Shown piece by piece: positions 29,123 through 38,193 of a stretch of 64,000 nucleotides of DNA. The DNA lies in the NCBI RefSeq assembly GCF_000244975.1, contig NZ_CM001440.1, positions 2,712,325 to 2,776,324 on the forward strand. Reading direction: 5' to 3'. This stretch comes from Saccharomonospora cyanea NA-134 (GTDB lineage Bacteria > Actinomycetota > Actinomycetes > Mycobacteriales > Pseudonocardiaceae). The notes under the pieces were generated by a model. The model saw nothing but the letters and a program-made list of their open reading frames with translations, had not been told where the DNA came from and searched no databases. Made by a program: the position numbers and the translations under genes. Every line of letters begins with the position of its first letter. Position 1 is the stretch's first letter.

Positions 29123-29622
29123 CCACCGGTCACCCCGCCCCCGCCACACGGGCACCCCGTGCACGACTCGCGCTGATCGGCGCGGTAGTCGTGCTGGCCG
29201 CGCTCGACCTGGGCCTGAAAGCCTGGGCCGAGCGCGGCCTGACCGACGGCCAGGCGGTGGATCTCGGGATCATCCAGCTGCGGCTGGCGTTCAACCCCGG
29301 TGTCGCGTTCAGCCTTGGCGACACCCTGCCCGCCTGGGTCGTGCTCACCGTGACCGGGTTGATCACCGCCGGGCTGGGCGTGTTCGCCTGGCGCACGACC
29401 CGCACCGCCACCCTGGCCCTGTCGGCGGCATTGGCGATGATGCTGGCCGGCGCGCTAGCCAACTTCATCGACCGTGTCGCCGACGGCGTCGTGACCGACT
29501 ACCTGCACACCGGCTGGTTCCCCACCTTCAACGGCGCCGACGTGCTCATCACCCTCGGCGCGATCGCCCTCGTGCTCGCCACTATGCACGCCGAACGCAC
29601 GGTCGAGACCGGTTCGGGGTGA
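29119..29622 (+). CDS. lspA: Lipoprotein signal peptidase (signal peptidase II)
   Basis: The GTG at 29119 overlaps the ATPase stop. The 167-residue protein has four membrane helices. The two catalytic aspartates are in ANFIDRVADG and FNGADVLI, and the GVAFSL and TDYLHTGWF motifs are conserved. It cleaves the signal peptide of prolipoproteins at the lipobox. An lspA-like gene co-transcribed with a Pb/Cd ATPase is known from lead-resistance operons such as pbr. Here lnt and a TlpA-type lipoprotein lie downstream, so it may process resistance lipoproteins rather than serve housekeeping. Confidence 0.92.
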   Translation: MTTGHPAPATRAPRARLALIGAVVVLAALDLGLKAWAERGLTDGQAVDLGIIQLRLAFNPGVAFSLGDTLPAWVVLTVTGLITAGLGVFAWRTTRTATLALSAALAMMLAGALANFIDRVADGVVTDYLHTGWFPTFNGADVLITLGAIALVLATMHAERTVETGSG

Positions 29623-30217
29623 TCAGCTAGGACACAGCAAGGTGAGACGCGTCTGGTCCGCCGTGGGCTCGCGCGCTGGCTGGCCTGGTTCATCGTGGCT
29701 TGGGACGTCATTGTCATCCGCATCCAGCCGCTCCTGCGCACGACCTCGACGAGAGGGTGCTGGCCCGGCCCGACGCCTTGCCCGTGTAGCGACCCGCTGC
29801 CTGGGCTGCGGGTCCAAGGTCGCACTGCCGGCACCCTCACCTTCACCACCCCGACAGGCGAGCGGGTCACGATCGCTCCGCTCGTGCTCGGCTCGCTGAT
29901 CGACCGCATCCCCGGGGGCTGAGATGTTCCTACTCGTGCAGACCACACCGAACAGCTTGCGGTTGCACACGGCGGCCGGCGCCGATGCCGACCCGGGTGT
30001 GGCAGGCGGTGAGCAGCCAGTTCAGCCCTTGCCGCCACTTCGACGACGTCACCGTGGAAGGCGTCGAGCAACGGGCGCAGCAGTCACCTGGCGGCGAGTA
30101 CCGCAGGATCGTCCCGCTCCGGTGAACAACCGCCGCGAGCGTCGGGCGAGCTTGCACGTCGGTGGTGTCCGCAGTGCGGGGGTGTGGGTCAGGCACCGCC
30201 GACCAGCCTTTACCCTC
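29623..30217. other. 595-bp stretch without a supportable gene
   Basis: Short frames exist on both strands, for example 29695-29922 plus, ending in TLTFTTPTGERVTIAPLVLGSLIDRIPGG. None shows a ribosome-binding site or a family I recognise. It looks like decayed coding DNA between the lspA operon and the next membrane-protein gene. Confidence 0.5.
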
Positions 30218-30724
30218 ATGCTCGTGCCTGACGGAACGAGCGCCCCAAGGGCCGTGCGAGCTGGCCTCGCGCGGCTCGTCGCCGTGCTCGCCGCGCTCAC
30301 CTTGGTGGCACTGCTGCAAGGCGCCCTGTGCGGCAACGCGACGGCGATGGCAACGCCCTGCACCCCGGTGCTCGTCTCGGATGCTGAGCACAGCAGTGGC
30401 AGCACCCCGGTGCACTCCGCACCACAGCCCGCCGCGGACACAACCGGCGACTGCGTGTCGCTCTTGCTGTCGGGCAACCACCTTCCAGCGCCAACGCAGC
30501 CTGCCGCATGGGCCGCCCCGGCCGACACCACGGGATCACCAAATGATCTCGGTGGTGTTGTCGGACTGTGCCTGGCCATGCTGGCGGTGCTGTTCCTACT
30601 CGTCTGGCTGCTGCGGCCCGGCGCGGTCACCGCGCCACCACCGCCGACAACCCCGACGCGATTCGCGCACCGGACACGTACCGGCGCTCCCCGGCTTTCG
30701 CAACTCTGCGTCCTGCGCACGTAG
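30218..30724 (+). CDS. Small two-helix membrane protein, DUF6153-like ending
   Basis: The ATG at 30218 gives 168 residues. A first helix (LARLVAVLAALTLVALLQGALCG) and a second (GGVVGLCLAMLAVLFLLVWLL) flank an outward loop containing four cysteines or cysteine-adjacent segments (ATPCTPVL, TGDCVSLLLSG). The C-terminus LSQLCVLRT is the ending seen in small actinobacterial DUF6153-type membrane proteins. Function is unknown; the company of thiol-redox and metal genes suggests a role in envelope metal handling. Confidence 0.6.
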   Translation: MLVPDGTSAPRAVRAGLARLVAVLAALTLVALLQGALCGNATAMATPCTPVLVSDAEHSSGSTPVHSAPQPAADTTGDCVSLLLSGNHLPAPTQPAAWAAPADTTGSPNDLGGVVGLCLAMLAVLFLLVWLLRPGAVTAPPPPTTPTRFAHRTRTGAPRLSQLCVLRT

Positions 30725-30829
30725 ACGACTCCACGCACGTCCCCACCCTGTCCAGGCAGGACATGCGGTGTCTGACGTCGAGTCGTTGGCCACGTTTGGC
30801 CTGCCCAGGTCGCCCGGAGGTACCTTCCC

Positions 30830-31543
30830 GTGAATCCTTTCCGTATAGCCGTCTTGTCACGCCGACGGCGGTCCGCCACCATGCGGTGCGCTCCCAGCCG
30901 CACGCCCCGTCGCCACTCTCAGCACTGGCGCACTAAGTTCCGCCGCAGGATTACCGGAGCCACCGCCGCTGTCGTTTTGGTGGTGGCCAGTGGCTGCGGC
31001 CCCGCAACCACTGGCAGCAGCTTCGAGTTCGCCTCCCCCGGCGGCCAGACCAAGATCTTCTATGATCCTCCCGAGCAGCGCGGAGCGGTGCAGCTGTCCG
31101 GGGAAAGCCTGACCGAGCCGGGCCGCGAGTTGTCCCTATCGCAATACGCGGGCAAGGTTGTGGTGCTCAACGTGTGGGGCTCTTGGTGCGGACCCTGCCG
31201 TACCGAGGCCGATGACCTGGAAACGGTCTATGCCAAAACCAAGGACAGCGGGGTGCAGTTCCTCGGCGTCAACGTCCGCGACGACCGCAGCGCCGCCCAG
31301 GACTTCATGACCAACTTCAAGGTCAGCTATCCCTCGCTGTACGACCCGGCCGGCCGGTCGCTGCTGGCGTTGAAGGGCTTCCCCCGCAGCGTGGTGCCCG
31401 CCACGATCATCCTCGACCGCAAGCACCGGGTGGCGGCGGTGTTCCTGACCGCTCTGCTGGAGTCCGACCTGCTGCCCGTGGTGCAGCGCATCGCCGCCGA
31501 ACAACCAGCCGCCTCATCACCCACCACAGGGGGTCGGCCGTGA
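30830..31543 (+). CDS. TlpA/ResA-like thioredoxin-fold lipoprotein
   Basis: The GTG at 30830 lies 9 bases after GGAGG and gives 237 residues. A twin-arginine-rich leader runs into a lipobox-like VVASGC near residue 55. The thioredoxin domain contains VLNVWGSWCGPCRTEAD (active CxxC, WCGPC) and VPATIILD (cis-Pro). Such proteins reduce disulfides outside the membrane, for example in apocytochrome c maturation, using electrons from CcdA, whose gene overlaps this one by 4 bases. Being a predicted lipoprotein, it would need LspA and Lnt, both encoded nearby. Confidence 0.88.
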   Translation: MNPFRIAVLSRRRRSATMRCAPSRTPRRHSQHWRTKFRRRITGATAAVVLVVASGCGPATTGSSFEFASPGGQTKIFYDPPEQRGAVQLSGESLTEPGRELSLSQYAGKVVVLNVWGSWCGPCRTEADDLETVYAKTKDSGVQFLGVNVRDDRSAAQDFMTNFKVSYPSLYDPAGRSLLALKGFPRSVVPATIILDRKHRVAAVFLTALLESDLLPVVQRIAAEQPAASSPTTGGRP

Positions 31544-32319
31544 CTCTCACCGACCTGGCCATCACGGGACCGCTGCTGCTGGCCGCGTTGGTGGCCTTCG
31601 CCGCCGGCGCCGTCTCCTTCGCCTCACCCTGCATCATCCCCCTCGTTCCCGGCTACCTGGCCTACCTGGCCGGACTGGTCGGCGCCGAGGCACCTGCGGT
31701 GCACGAGGCCGAAACGGCCGCGCGCCGCCGTGACCGCTGGCGGGTCGCCGGCGCGGCTCTGCTGTTCGTGCTTGGCTTCACCATCGTGTTCGGCGCGGCC
31801 GTGCTCACCGTGCTCGGCGTGTCGGATGCGTTGCTGGCCAACGAACCACTCTTGCAACGCATCGGCGGCGTGGTCACCATCGCCATGGGCCTGGCCTTCC
31901 TCGGCCTCATCCCCGCCCTGCAGCGCGACATCCGGCTGCGCCACCGTCCCCAGCACGGCCTGTGGGGTGCACCTGTGCTCGGCGCGGTCTTCGGCCTGGG
32001 CTGGACCCCCTGCCTGGGACCAACCCTGGCCGGTGTCATCGCACTGGCCAGCGGCACCGAGGCCGGACCACCGATCTGGCGCGGTGTCCTCCTCGTACTG
32101 GCCTACTGCCTCGGCCTCGGCCTGCCGTTCGTACTGCTCGCGGTGAGCGCCCGCTGGGCGGTCACCACCGCCGGATGGCTTCGCCGACACACCAGGGCTG
32201 TCCAGATCACCGGCGGGGTCCTGCTGCTTTGCGTCGGTGTACTGCTGGTGACCGGCCTGTGGGCCGACCTGGTCGCCGTGCTACGCGGCCCCATCGCCGG
32301 ATTCACCACCCCGCTCTAA
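31540..32319 (+). CDS. ccdA: CcdA/DsbD-type transmembrane electron carrier
   Basis: The GTG at 31540 overlaps the TlpA-like gene. The 259-residue protein has six helices. The conserved cysteines are in SFASPCIIPLVPGYLAYLAG (helix 1) and GWTPCLGPTLAG (helix 4). It moves reducing equivalents from cytoplasmic thioredoxin to extracytoplasmic partners such as its TlpA-like neighbour. Together with the DsbA-VKOR pair this island encodes both an oxidising and a reducing thiol pathway. Confidence 0.91.
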   Translation: MTLTDLAITGPLLLAALVAFAAGAVSFASPCIIPLVPGYLAYLAGLVGAEAPAVHEAETAARRRDRWRVAGAALLFVLGFTIVFGAAVLTVLGVSDALLANEPLLQRIGGVVTIAMGLAFLGLIPALQRDIRLRHRPQHGLWGAPVLGAVFGLGWTPCLGPTLAGVIALASGTEAGPPIWRGVLLVLAYCLGLGLPFVLLAVSARWAVTTAGWLRRHTRAVQITGGVLLLCVGVLLVTGLWADLVAVLRGPIAGFTTPL

Positions 32320-32391
32320 CACCCAGCGGCCCGAATTCTTGAAGGAACGGTGTGCCCATGACCCGGAACATGAAAGCTTCGTCGGGCCATC

Positions 32392-32517
32392 CTCAGCTGT
32401 GGCACCATGTGCACTCCACAAGCCGAAATATTCGGATTTCCCAACCCCAACCCGCTGCTCGGAATCGCCGGTTTCGCCGTCGCCACCACCACTGGAGCCG
32501 TGCTGTTATGTGCTCGG
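32392..32517 (+). pseudogene. Vitamin K epoxide reductase fragment
   Basis: The frame reads LSCGTMCTPQAEIFGFPNP and then LLGIAGFAVATTTGAVLL, aligning with residues 69-105 of the VKOR at 23653 (LSCGSVMSTPQAEVFGFPNP). Only this central piece survives. It suggests a second VKOR gene once followed ccdA and was deleted on both sides. Confidence 0.75.
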
Positions 32518-32549
32518 GCGCGACGGCACCATCCGTCGCGCCCGAGCAC
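32510..32549. terminator. Strong 17-bp hairpin
   Basis: Bases 32510-32526 and 32533-32549 are perfect complements around a 6-base loop (CACCAT). It overlaps the VKOR fragment and lies 87 bases before lnt. There is no T-run, so it may be an actinobacterial I-shaped terminator or an attenuator ahead of lnt. Confidence 0.65.
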
Positions 32550-32635
32550 CCCACGCCCTTCCACATTGTCGAGCAGTTCACGCAGACCCTGAGCCGCTCC
32601 CTTGCCGACGAGGACACCACCGGAACAGGGCAGAA

Positions 32636-34267
32636 ATGAGCCAGGTGCTCCCCGCGCAGGGGTCGGGCGAGACCGGCACGCAGTCGACCGGCCGTGCGCG
32701 GGACGAGAGTGTCGGGGCTTCCCAAGTCAAGCGACGGTGGGTGGTCTCCATCACCAGCGTCGCTGCCGGGGGTCTGCTGCTGGCCGTCAGCTTCCCGCCC
32801 CGCCCGTGGTGGTGGCTGGCACCGGTGGCCTTCGCGCTGCTCGGCCTCGCCCTGCGCGGACGCCGCGCCCGGGCCGGTGCCGGCTACGGGTTCGTGTTCG
32901 GGCTGGCGTTCTTCCTGCCGCACCTTTTCTGGATCCAGGACTTCCTCGGCGCCGAACTCGGCCCCGTGCCCTGGCTGGCGCTGTCCACGGTGATGGCCGC
33001 CTTCGTGGCGGCCGCATGCGCACTGCTGCCCCTGGTCGGCCGGCTGCCCGCCGCGCCGCTATGGATGGCGCTGGTGTTCCTGGCCCAGGAAGCAGTCCGC
33101 TCCCGGTTTCCGTTCAACGGATTTCCGTGGGGCCGAGTCGCCTTCGGCCAGGTCGACGGCCCGTTCCTGTCCCTGGGGTCGATCGGCGGCGCCCCGCTGG
33201 TCGGCTTCGCCGTGCTACTCACCGGATTCGGGCTGGCCGCTCTGATCGCACACGTCCACGAGCACGGGCTTCGACCCAGCCCGGCGTGGTGTACACCAGT
33301 CTCGGCAGCCCTGGTGCCCGTCATCGCCGCGCTCCTGGTGTGGCCCACGGTCGGCACCGAACCGCAAGACGGCACCCGCACCGTCGCCGTTGTGCAGGGC
33401 AACGCCCCCAACATAGGACTCGGGCTACTCGGGCAACGCTCCACCCTGCGCCGCCACCACCTCCAGGCCAGTCAGGAGCTGGCGACCCGAATCCGTTCCG
33501 GCGCGCTGCCCCGACCGGACCTCGTGGTGTGGCCGGAGACCGCCACCGAGATCACCGGCCCCGATCAGGCCATCGACAACATCGTCGCCGACCTCGGCGC
33601 ACCGACACTGATCGGGGCGCTGTACCAGCCGCCCACCGGGTCCAGCCAGAACGCGGTCATTGCCTGGGACCCTCACACCGGCCAGGGCCAGCGCTACGCC
33701 AAGCAGGAACTGGTTCCCTTCGCCGAATACATACCGCTGCGGTCCATCGCCGCCCTCTTCACTCCGTTCGCCGACACCACAGACCTGACCGCAGGCACCA
33801 GACCCGGCGTTCTCGACATCGCCGACACCACCGTCGGCATCGCCATCTGCTACGAAGCCGCCTACGACCACGTCTCCCGCGAAGCCACCAACCAGGGCGC
33901 CCAGCTCCTGGTCGTCCCGACCAACAACGCCTGGTACGGCCGCGGAGAGATGACCTACCAACAACTGGCCATGTCCCGTCTGCGCGCCGTCGAACACGGC
34001 CGAGCCGTGATCGTCGCAGCCACCAGCGGTGTCAGCGCGATCATCCGGCCCGATGGCAGTCTCGCCCAGATCACGGACATGTTCACCACCGCATCCCTGA
34101 TCGAAGACGTTCCCCTACGCCACACCACAACCCTGGCCGACCGCCTCGGACCCTGGACCGAACGCGGACTGACCATCCTCGCCGTCGTCGGAATCCTGGC
34201 CGCAGCACACTCACACCAGCGTCCCCGTCACGTGGGCGAGATCTCCAGCGACGACGCCACCTCCTAG
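32636..34267 (+). CDS. lnt: Apolipoprotein N-acyltransferase
   Basis: The ATG at 32636 gives 543 residues. About eight membrane helices precede a nitrilase-like domain. The Glu-Lys-Cys triad is visible as VVWPETATE, RYAKQELVPFAEY and IAICYEAAYD. It N-acylates the diacylglyceryl-Cys of mature lipoproteins. Actinobacteria usually have one chromosomal lnt, often fused or linked to a polyprenol-phosphate mannosyltransferase. This one stands in the metal island with lspA and a TlpA-like lipoprotein, suggesting accessory lipoprotein maturation. The open frame from 32339 is not used: it lacks similarity before 32636. Confidence 0.9.
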   Translation: MSQVLPAQGSGETGTQSTGRARDESVGASQVKRRWVVSITSVAAGGLLLAVSFPPRPWWWLAPVAFALLGLALRGRRARAGAGYGFVFGLAFFLPHLFWIQDFLGAELGPVPWLALSTVMAAFVAAACALLPLVGRLPAAPLWMALVFLAQEAVRSRFPFNGFPWGRVAFGQVDGPFLSLGSIGGAPLVGFAVLLTGFGLAALIAHVHEHGLRPSPAWCTPVSAALVPVIAALLVWPTVGTEPQDGTRTVAVVQGNAPNIGLGLLGQRSTLRRHHLQASQELATRIRSGALPRPDLVVWPETATEITGPDQAIDNIVADLGAPTLIGALYQPPTGSSQNAVIAWDPHTGQGQRYAKQELVPFAEYIPLRSIAALFTPFADTTDLTAGTRPGVLDIADTTVGIAICYEAAYDHVSREATNQGAQLLVVPTNNAWYGRGEMTYQQLAMSRLRAVEHGRAVIVAATSGVSAIIRPDGSLAQITDMFTTASLIEDVPLRHTTTLADRLGPWTERGLTILAVVGILAAAHSHQRPRHVGEISSDDATS

Positions 34268-34485
34268 TAGACAAACGTGATGACTTATAGACGGACTGGT
34301 GACCCCGCTGCGGCGAGCACACAGTCGGGCGGACTCGTGCGGCACCGGCGATGCTGGCGGCTCGTACTCGAGCACAGGGCACAGGGTTATGGACGAGAAG
34401 ACTGCCGTGGACCGCGGGTTCCCGCACCTCGAGCGCTGCGAAGGAGGCGATAACACCTCGCGGACACGATTCAGCGCATGAACCC

Positions 34486-34889
34486 TCAACACACGCTCTC
34501 GCCGATACCAGAATGCTTTGGCATCCACGGCGGCGTTGCGCGATGATCAACGCAATAGCAGGGGTACCCCAGCCGGAACAACACGCTCGGCGCGTCGTGC
34601 TCGACCACACGCGCGAGCAGGAACTCCTCCAGATCCTTCCACTCCGTCCGGCCCGCACGGGTCTGCTTCTGCGCCCCGTACCCGGCCAGATCCGCGATCG
34701 GAACACCCAGCTGCACCGCAACGCGCCCACGCCGTCCGGAACGAAACCCAGCCACGGCAACGTGCATAGCCGCCTGATCTCCTCATCAGAGAAGAACCTC
34801 GTGGACACCCCAGACACCACCCCACCCCCGAAACGATCAGTGACGGGCACATCCTCACCAACAACCTCCGCAGGCCAACACCGGGCCAC
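34486..34889 (-). pseudogene. Fragment of a Tn3-family transposase, N-terminal region
   Basis: Read on the minus strand, the first frame gives STRFFSDEEIRRL, then a shifted frame gives VAVQLGVPIADLAGYGAQ and EEFLLARVVEHDAPSVLFRLG. These are the DUF4158 N-terminal segments of Tn3-type transposases. At least one frameshift and an internal deletion are evident, and the catalytic DDE part is absent. Confidence 0.7.
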
Positions 34890-34957
34890 CAGCCAAGCAG
34901 ATCATCCACCAGCTACCACGACACCCTGACCAGCACCGACACGGCTAATCGATGCCC

Positions 34958-36053
34958 CTATGCGTCAAGCGGCTCGTAGTTCGGCGGCCTTGATTTGCTT
35001 GCTAGAGCGGTGTTATGGCTGGTGAGAGCCTTGAAGACTTCGCGCGCCAGGTAGCGTTTGAGGCACCGGATGATTTCCCGCTTGGACTTGCCCTCTGAGG
35101 TGCGTCGAGCGGCGTAGGTGCGGGTCCTGGCGTCGTTGCTCAGACGACCAATCGCGAACAGATGCAGAGCCCGGTTGACGTCCCTGTTTCCGCCACGGTT
35201 GAGCCGGTGGCGGTTGGTCTTGCCGGAGGATGCGGGGATCGGTGAGACGCCGCAGAGGTGCGCGAATGCTCCTTCCGATCGCAGGCGTTCGGGGTTTTCT
35301 CCGGCGGCCCGAGCAGCGCGGCGGCGATGTCGGTGCCCACGCCTTTGATCGCGACGAGGTCCGGGGCTGCCTGCTTGGCCAGTTCTGCGATCTGGCCGTC
35401 GAGAGCGTCGATCTCCGTGCTGAGCTGCTGATACCGAGTAGCCAGCGACTTCAGCGCGAGTTTGCAGGCTGCTTCCGGGCTGGTGATCGCGCCCGGTCGC
35501 ATCCGCGCGGCGGTGACGACCAGCTGCGCCATGGACAGCTTCCGCAGACGGTCACGCAGCTGTTGAGGGGCGGTGATGAGCACGGCGCGGAGCTGGTTCG
35601 CAGTCTGTGTGCGGGCCTTCATCGCAGAACGGCGGGCGATCCGCAGCGTGCGGATCATCTCCACCGAGCCGTCGGCGGTCTTCGGCTCACCCAGCACAGT
35701 GCCGGATTGCACCACGCGGGCCGCGATTTCGGCATCAACCGCGTCGGTCTTGCCAGCGCGCCGGCGGGTTTGCCGGTTCGGCCGGACTACCTCGATGACC
35801 TCCAGGCTCTGCGTCCGCAGATGGCGGGCCAGACCGACGCCGTAGGAGCCGGTGCCTTCCAAGCCGAAGCAGTGCAGCACGCCGAATCCGGTCGCCCAGG
35901 ACACGAGCTGGTCATGGCCGGCGGTGGTGGTGGGACCATTGTGGTGCCCAGCAGACGCCCGAACTGGTCCAGTGCTGCCGCAACATGGATCTCGGAATGC
36001 GTGTCGACTCCCACCGTCACGACAACGTCGGCATCCTGCACACCAGCGGGCAC
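34958..36053 (-). pseudogene. IS110-family transposase, two frameshifts
   Basis: Three frames together give a full IS110 protein. VTVGVDTHSEIHVAAALDQFGRLL begins the DEDD nuclease; GLEGTGSYG, GKTDAVDAEIAAR and LVAIKGVGTDIAAALLG follow after a shift near 35950. A second shift near 35275 leads to GVSPIPASSGKTNRHRLNRG and NALHLF-like ends, stopping at TAG 34958-34960. The GVGTD helix-hairpin and the SG-containing C-terminal motif (Tnp_20, catalytic Ser) are in different frames. It is probably inactive unless the shifts are sequencing errors. It appears to have replaced most of a second ATPase-lspA operon. Confidence 0.85.
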
Positions 36054-36322
36054 GTGTCCTCCTCGCAACTCGATGACCTTCCGGCCAGCACAACCGGTTG
36101 CGATGGAGGGCAGAACTACAGTGGGATCGCTCGGGCTCCTATCAGGCCACATCCTCGCCACCGGCCGCGCCGGTGGCACCCGCCCGACCGGTCGACGTAT
36201 CGCTTACAAGGCACGACAGGCCCCTTGTTTTTCGAGTCAGACCGGCGGGCAAGCACCGGAGATCATCTTGCCTGTAGATGCTCCGCTTAGCGCTAATGGC
36301 TGTTCCGTTGTTCCCCGAGGCC

Positions 36323-36388
36323 GTACCCACACTGCCCGGCGGCACGCCTGTGGCGGCACGGCCCGCGCCGGTGGGGGCCTCGGCGTGA
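36323..36388 (+). pseudogene. Last 21 codons of a second metal ATPase
   Basis: The frame ends APVGASA and then TGA at 36386-36388, matching the AAVGASS end of the ATPase at 29122. It has the same GTGA overlap with a following lspA start, and everything upstream is lost. Confidence 0.55.
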
Positions 36389-36824
36389 CCCGCACCGAAA
36401 CCCCGGTGACCTCGCGGTGAAAACCTGGACCACCCACGCGCTGGCCGACGGCCACTCCATCGACCTCGGACTGCTCCAGCTGCGCCTGGCCTACAACCCC
36501 GGCGTCGCCTTCAGCCTCGGCGCCACCCTGCCCAGCTGGATCGTGCTCACTGCCACCGCACTGATCACCGCCGGGCTGGCGGTCTTCGCCTGGCGGACCG
36601 CCCCCACCGCCAACCTCGCCACGCGTCTCGGCCTGGCCACCATGCTGGCCGGAGCCGTGGCCAACCTCGCCGACCGCGGCATCGACGGCGTGGTCACCGA
36701 CTACCTACACACCGGCTGGTGGCCCACCTTCAACCTCGCCGACGCGCTCATCATCGGCGGCGCCGCGCTACTCATCCTCGCCGCGCTGCACACCACACCA
36801 GCATCCACACCGAAAAGGAGATGA
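36385..36824 (+). pseudogene. Second lspA, first membrane helix deleted
   Basis: The original GTG at 36385 starts VTRTETPVTSR and hits TGA. An alternative frame from GTG 36417 then reads KTWTTHALADGHSIDLGLLQLRLAYNPGVAFSLG, colinear with residues 33 onward of the intact LspA (KAWAERGLTDGQAVDLG). Both catalytic aspartates (ANLADRGIDG, FNLADALI) remain, but helix 1 and its conserved Asp are gone. A GTG-initiated 135-residue product could still be made; activity is doubtful. It is the second lspA copy in 7 kb. Confidence 0.8.
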
Positions 36825-36829
36825 TCCTG

Positions 36830-36895
36830 ATGCTGACCTACTGCTGCGACGACCCGGGCGGCCCGCCCGAGGCCTGCGGCTACAAATGCTGCTGA
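36830..36895 (+). CDS. 21-residue cysteine-rich peptide
   Basis: The ATG at 36830 lies 9 bases after AAAAGGAG (36813-36820), an excellent ribosome-binding site, and starts immediately after the lspA remnant. The product begins MLTYCCDDPGG and ends ACGYKCC, with five cysteines in 21 residues arranged CC-x9-C-x3-CC. An in-frame ATG at 36821 abuts the ribosome-binding site and is unlikely. The composition is metallothionein-like; binding of soft metals is inferred from cysteine content and context. Confidence 0.6.
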   Translation: MLTYCCDDPGGPPEACGYKCC

Positions 36896-37117
36896 ACCCA
36901 CGCCCGGCCGGGCACCGCCACGGAAGGTCGTGGATGTGATACGGCCTTGGCCCGCTGCTAACACGCCCTTGCGTCCGTCTCGTCGGCTGGCGCTCCACCA
37001 GCGGCAGCCGGCAAAGAGCAGGCGGATACTGGTTAGCAGGCACGCTGACCGAGGAAGCCTCGGGCTCAGGGCGTGTTGCCCCAGGTAACGGCATGCAGGT
37101 GGAAGGCAGTCGCCGCG

Positions 37118-37486
37118 ATGGGTTGCATGATGGGCGGTATGATGGCCGGGACACTCATCTGGGCGATCATTGGCCTGGTGGCGCTAGTGGTCCTTGTCGC
37201 TGGTGGCATGTGGGCTGCTCGGAGGCTGCTTGCACCCACTGCACAGCATCGTCTCACCCCGCCACCGCGCCCAGCCGAGCCGATTCGCGAGACATCGGTC
37301 CCCGACAGTCAACGTGCCGCGGATGTCGATCGGCAACAGGTCATCGAAACGCTGCAGACGCATGTCGCTGCCGGGCGGCTGACACTGGACGAATTCGAGC
37401 AGCGCAGCAATGAAGCCACTCAGGCACGCACCATCGGTGAACTGCGTGCCGTACTGGCCGACCTCCCCTATCAGGCTTTCCGGTAG
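37118..37486 (+). CDS. Met/Cys-rich membrane protein with DUF1707-type tail
   Basis: The ATG at 37118 gives 122 residues opening with MGCMMGGMMAGT, then one helix (LIWAIIGLVALVVLVAGGMWAA). The C-terminal domain reads ADVDRQQVIETLQTHVAAGRLTLDEFEQRSNEATQARTIGELRAVLADLP, a SHOCT/DUF1707-like module common in actinobacterial membrane proteins. The Met/Cys cluster at the outer end of the helix could bind Cu(I) or another soft metal. An upstream GTG at 37073 adds 15 residues but lacks a ribosome-binding site. Confidence 0.72.
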   Translation: MGCMMGGMMAGTLIWAIIGLVALVVLVAGGMWAARRLLAPTAQHRLTPPPRPAEPIRETSVPDSQRAADVDRQQVIETLQTHVAAGRLTLDEFEQRSNEATQARTIGELRAVLADLPYQAFR

Positions 37487-37916
37487 CGGAAGCCAAAAAT
37501 CAACTCTTGCGCTTTCACAGGTACGGTCAGAGACCATGGGGCTACTTCCGGTCGTGCGCAGGTGACCAGCGCTGACGTTGTTGTCTGTGTGCGCTACCGG
37601 AACGCCCAGCAGCATCACTCAATGGCTGGGTTCGCCCCTCATCACTTAACTTGCCATGGCTATGAGCGAGACAACACGGCCCCGTACGCGGATAGTGCAC
37701 GAGGCGCACGCGCAGCTGCAGTCGCTGCTCGGCGAAGCATGGACGATCTCCTTCGACGAGCCCCGCAGGCTTGAGGAACGCGCCTCGCGCTGCCCTTCGC
37801 GTTCTCCAGTAGGCGGACCGTGTTGCCGATACCCCTGGGGTGACTGAATCCCGTCAATTTCGCCGCGCTCGTGAACGCCGTGCAGCCAAAGCGGACCGCG
37901 GCTTCCGAAACGCGGA

Positions 37917-38193
37917 GTGGAGATTGAGCTGTTCCGGACAGTATGCGACGACGATCCCGAGGATAGTTACGTGTCCTGGCACGCGGAGTGGAGCCTGCAA
38001 GGCAGCAGCAGCGGCACCGAGGACAACGACGAAGATCTCACCGTCCTGGTCGACGCGATCCTGGCCGATGTGCACCCGATGGCCGACCGATACGTACTAC
38101 GGCTGGACCGTCGATGGAGACCTGGAGCAGAGTGGGACGGTCATCGACGCTATCGCTGAGCTGGGCGGGCAGTTGCCGACGGTGGTGACATGA
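37917..38193 (+). pseudogene. Frameshifted gene of unknown function
   Basis: The frame from GTG 37917 reads EIELFRTVCDDDPEDSYVSWHAEWSLQ and EDLTVLVDAILADVHPMADRY. After about 38093 the sense continues in the next frame as YGWTVDGDLEQSGTVIDAIAELGGQLPTVV. One base change restores a ~92-residue acidic protein I do not recognise. Smaller open frames at 37656-37847 and 37840 nearby may be further debris. Confidence 0.5.

Noticed and set aside
28124..29164. 346-codon minus-strand frame opposite the metal ATPase
   Set aside because: Antisense shadow of a confirmed P-type ATPase with no protein-like features.
29695..29922. 75-codon frame ending in LGSLIDRIPGG
   Set aside because: It has protein-like residues at its end but no ribosome-binding site, no known family and decayed surroundings; reported only as part of the gene-free stretch.
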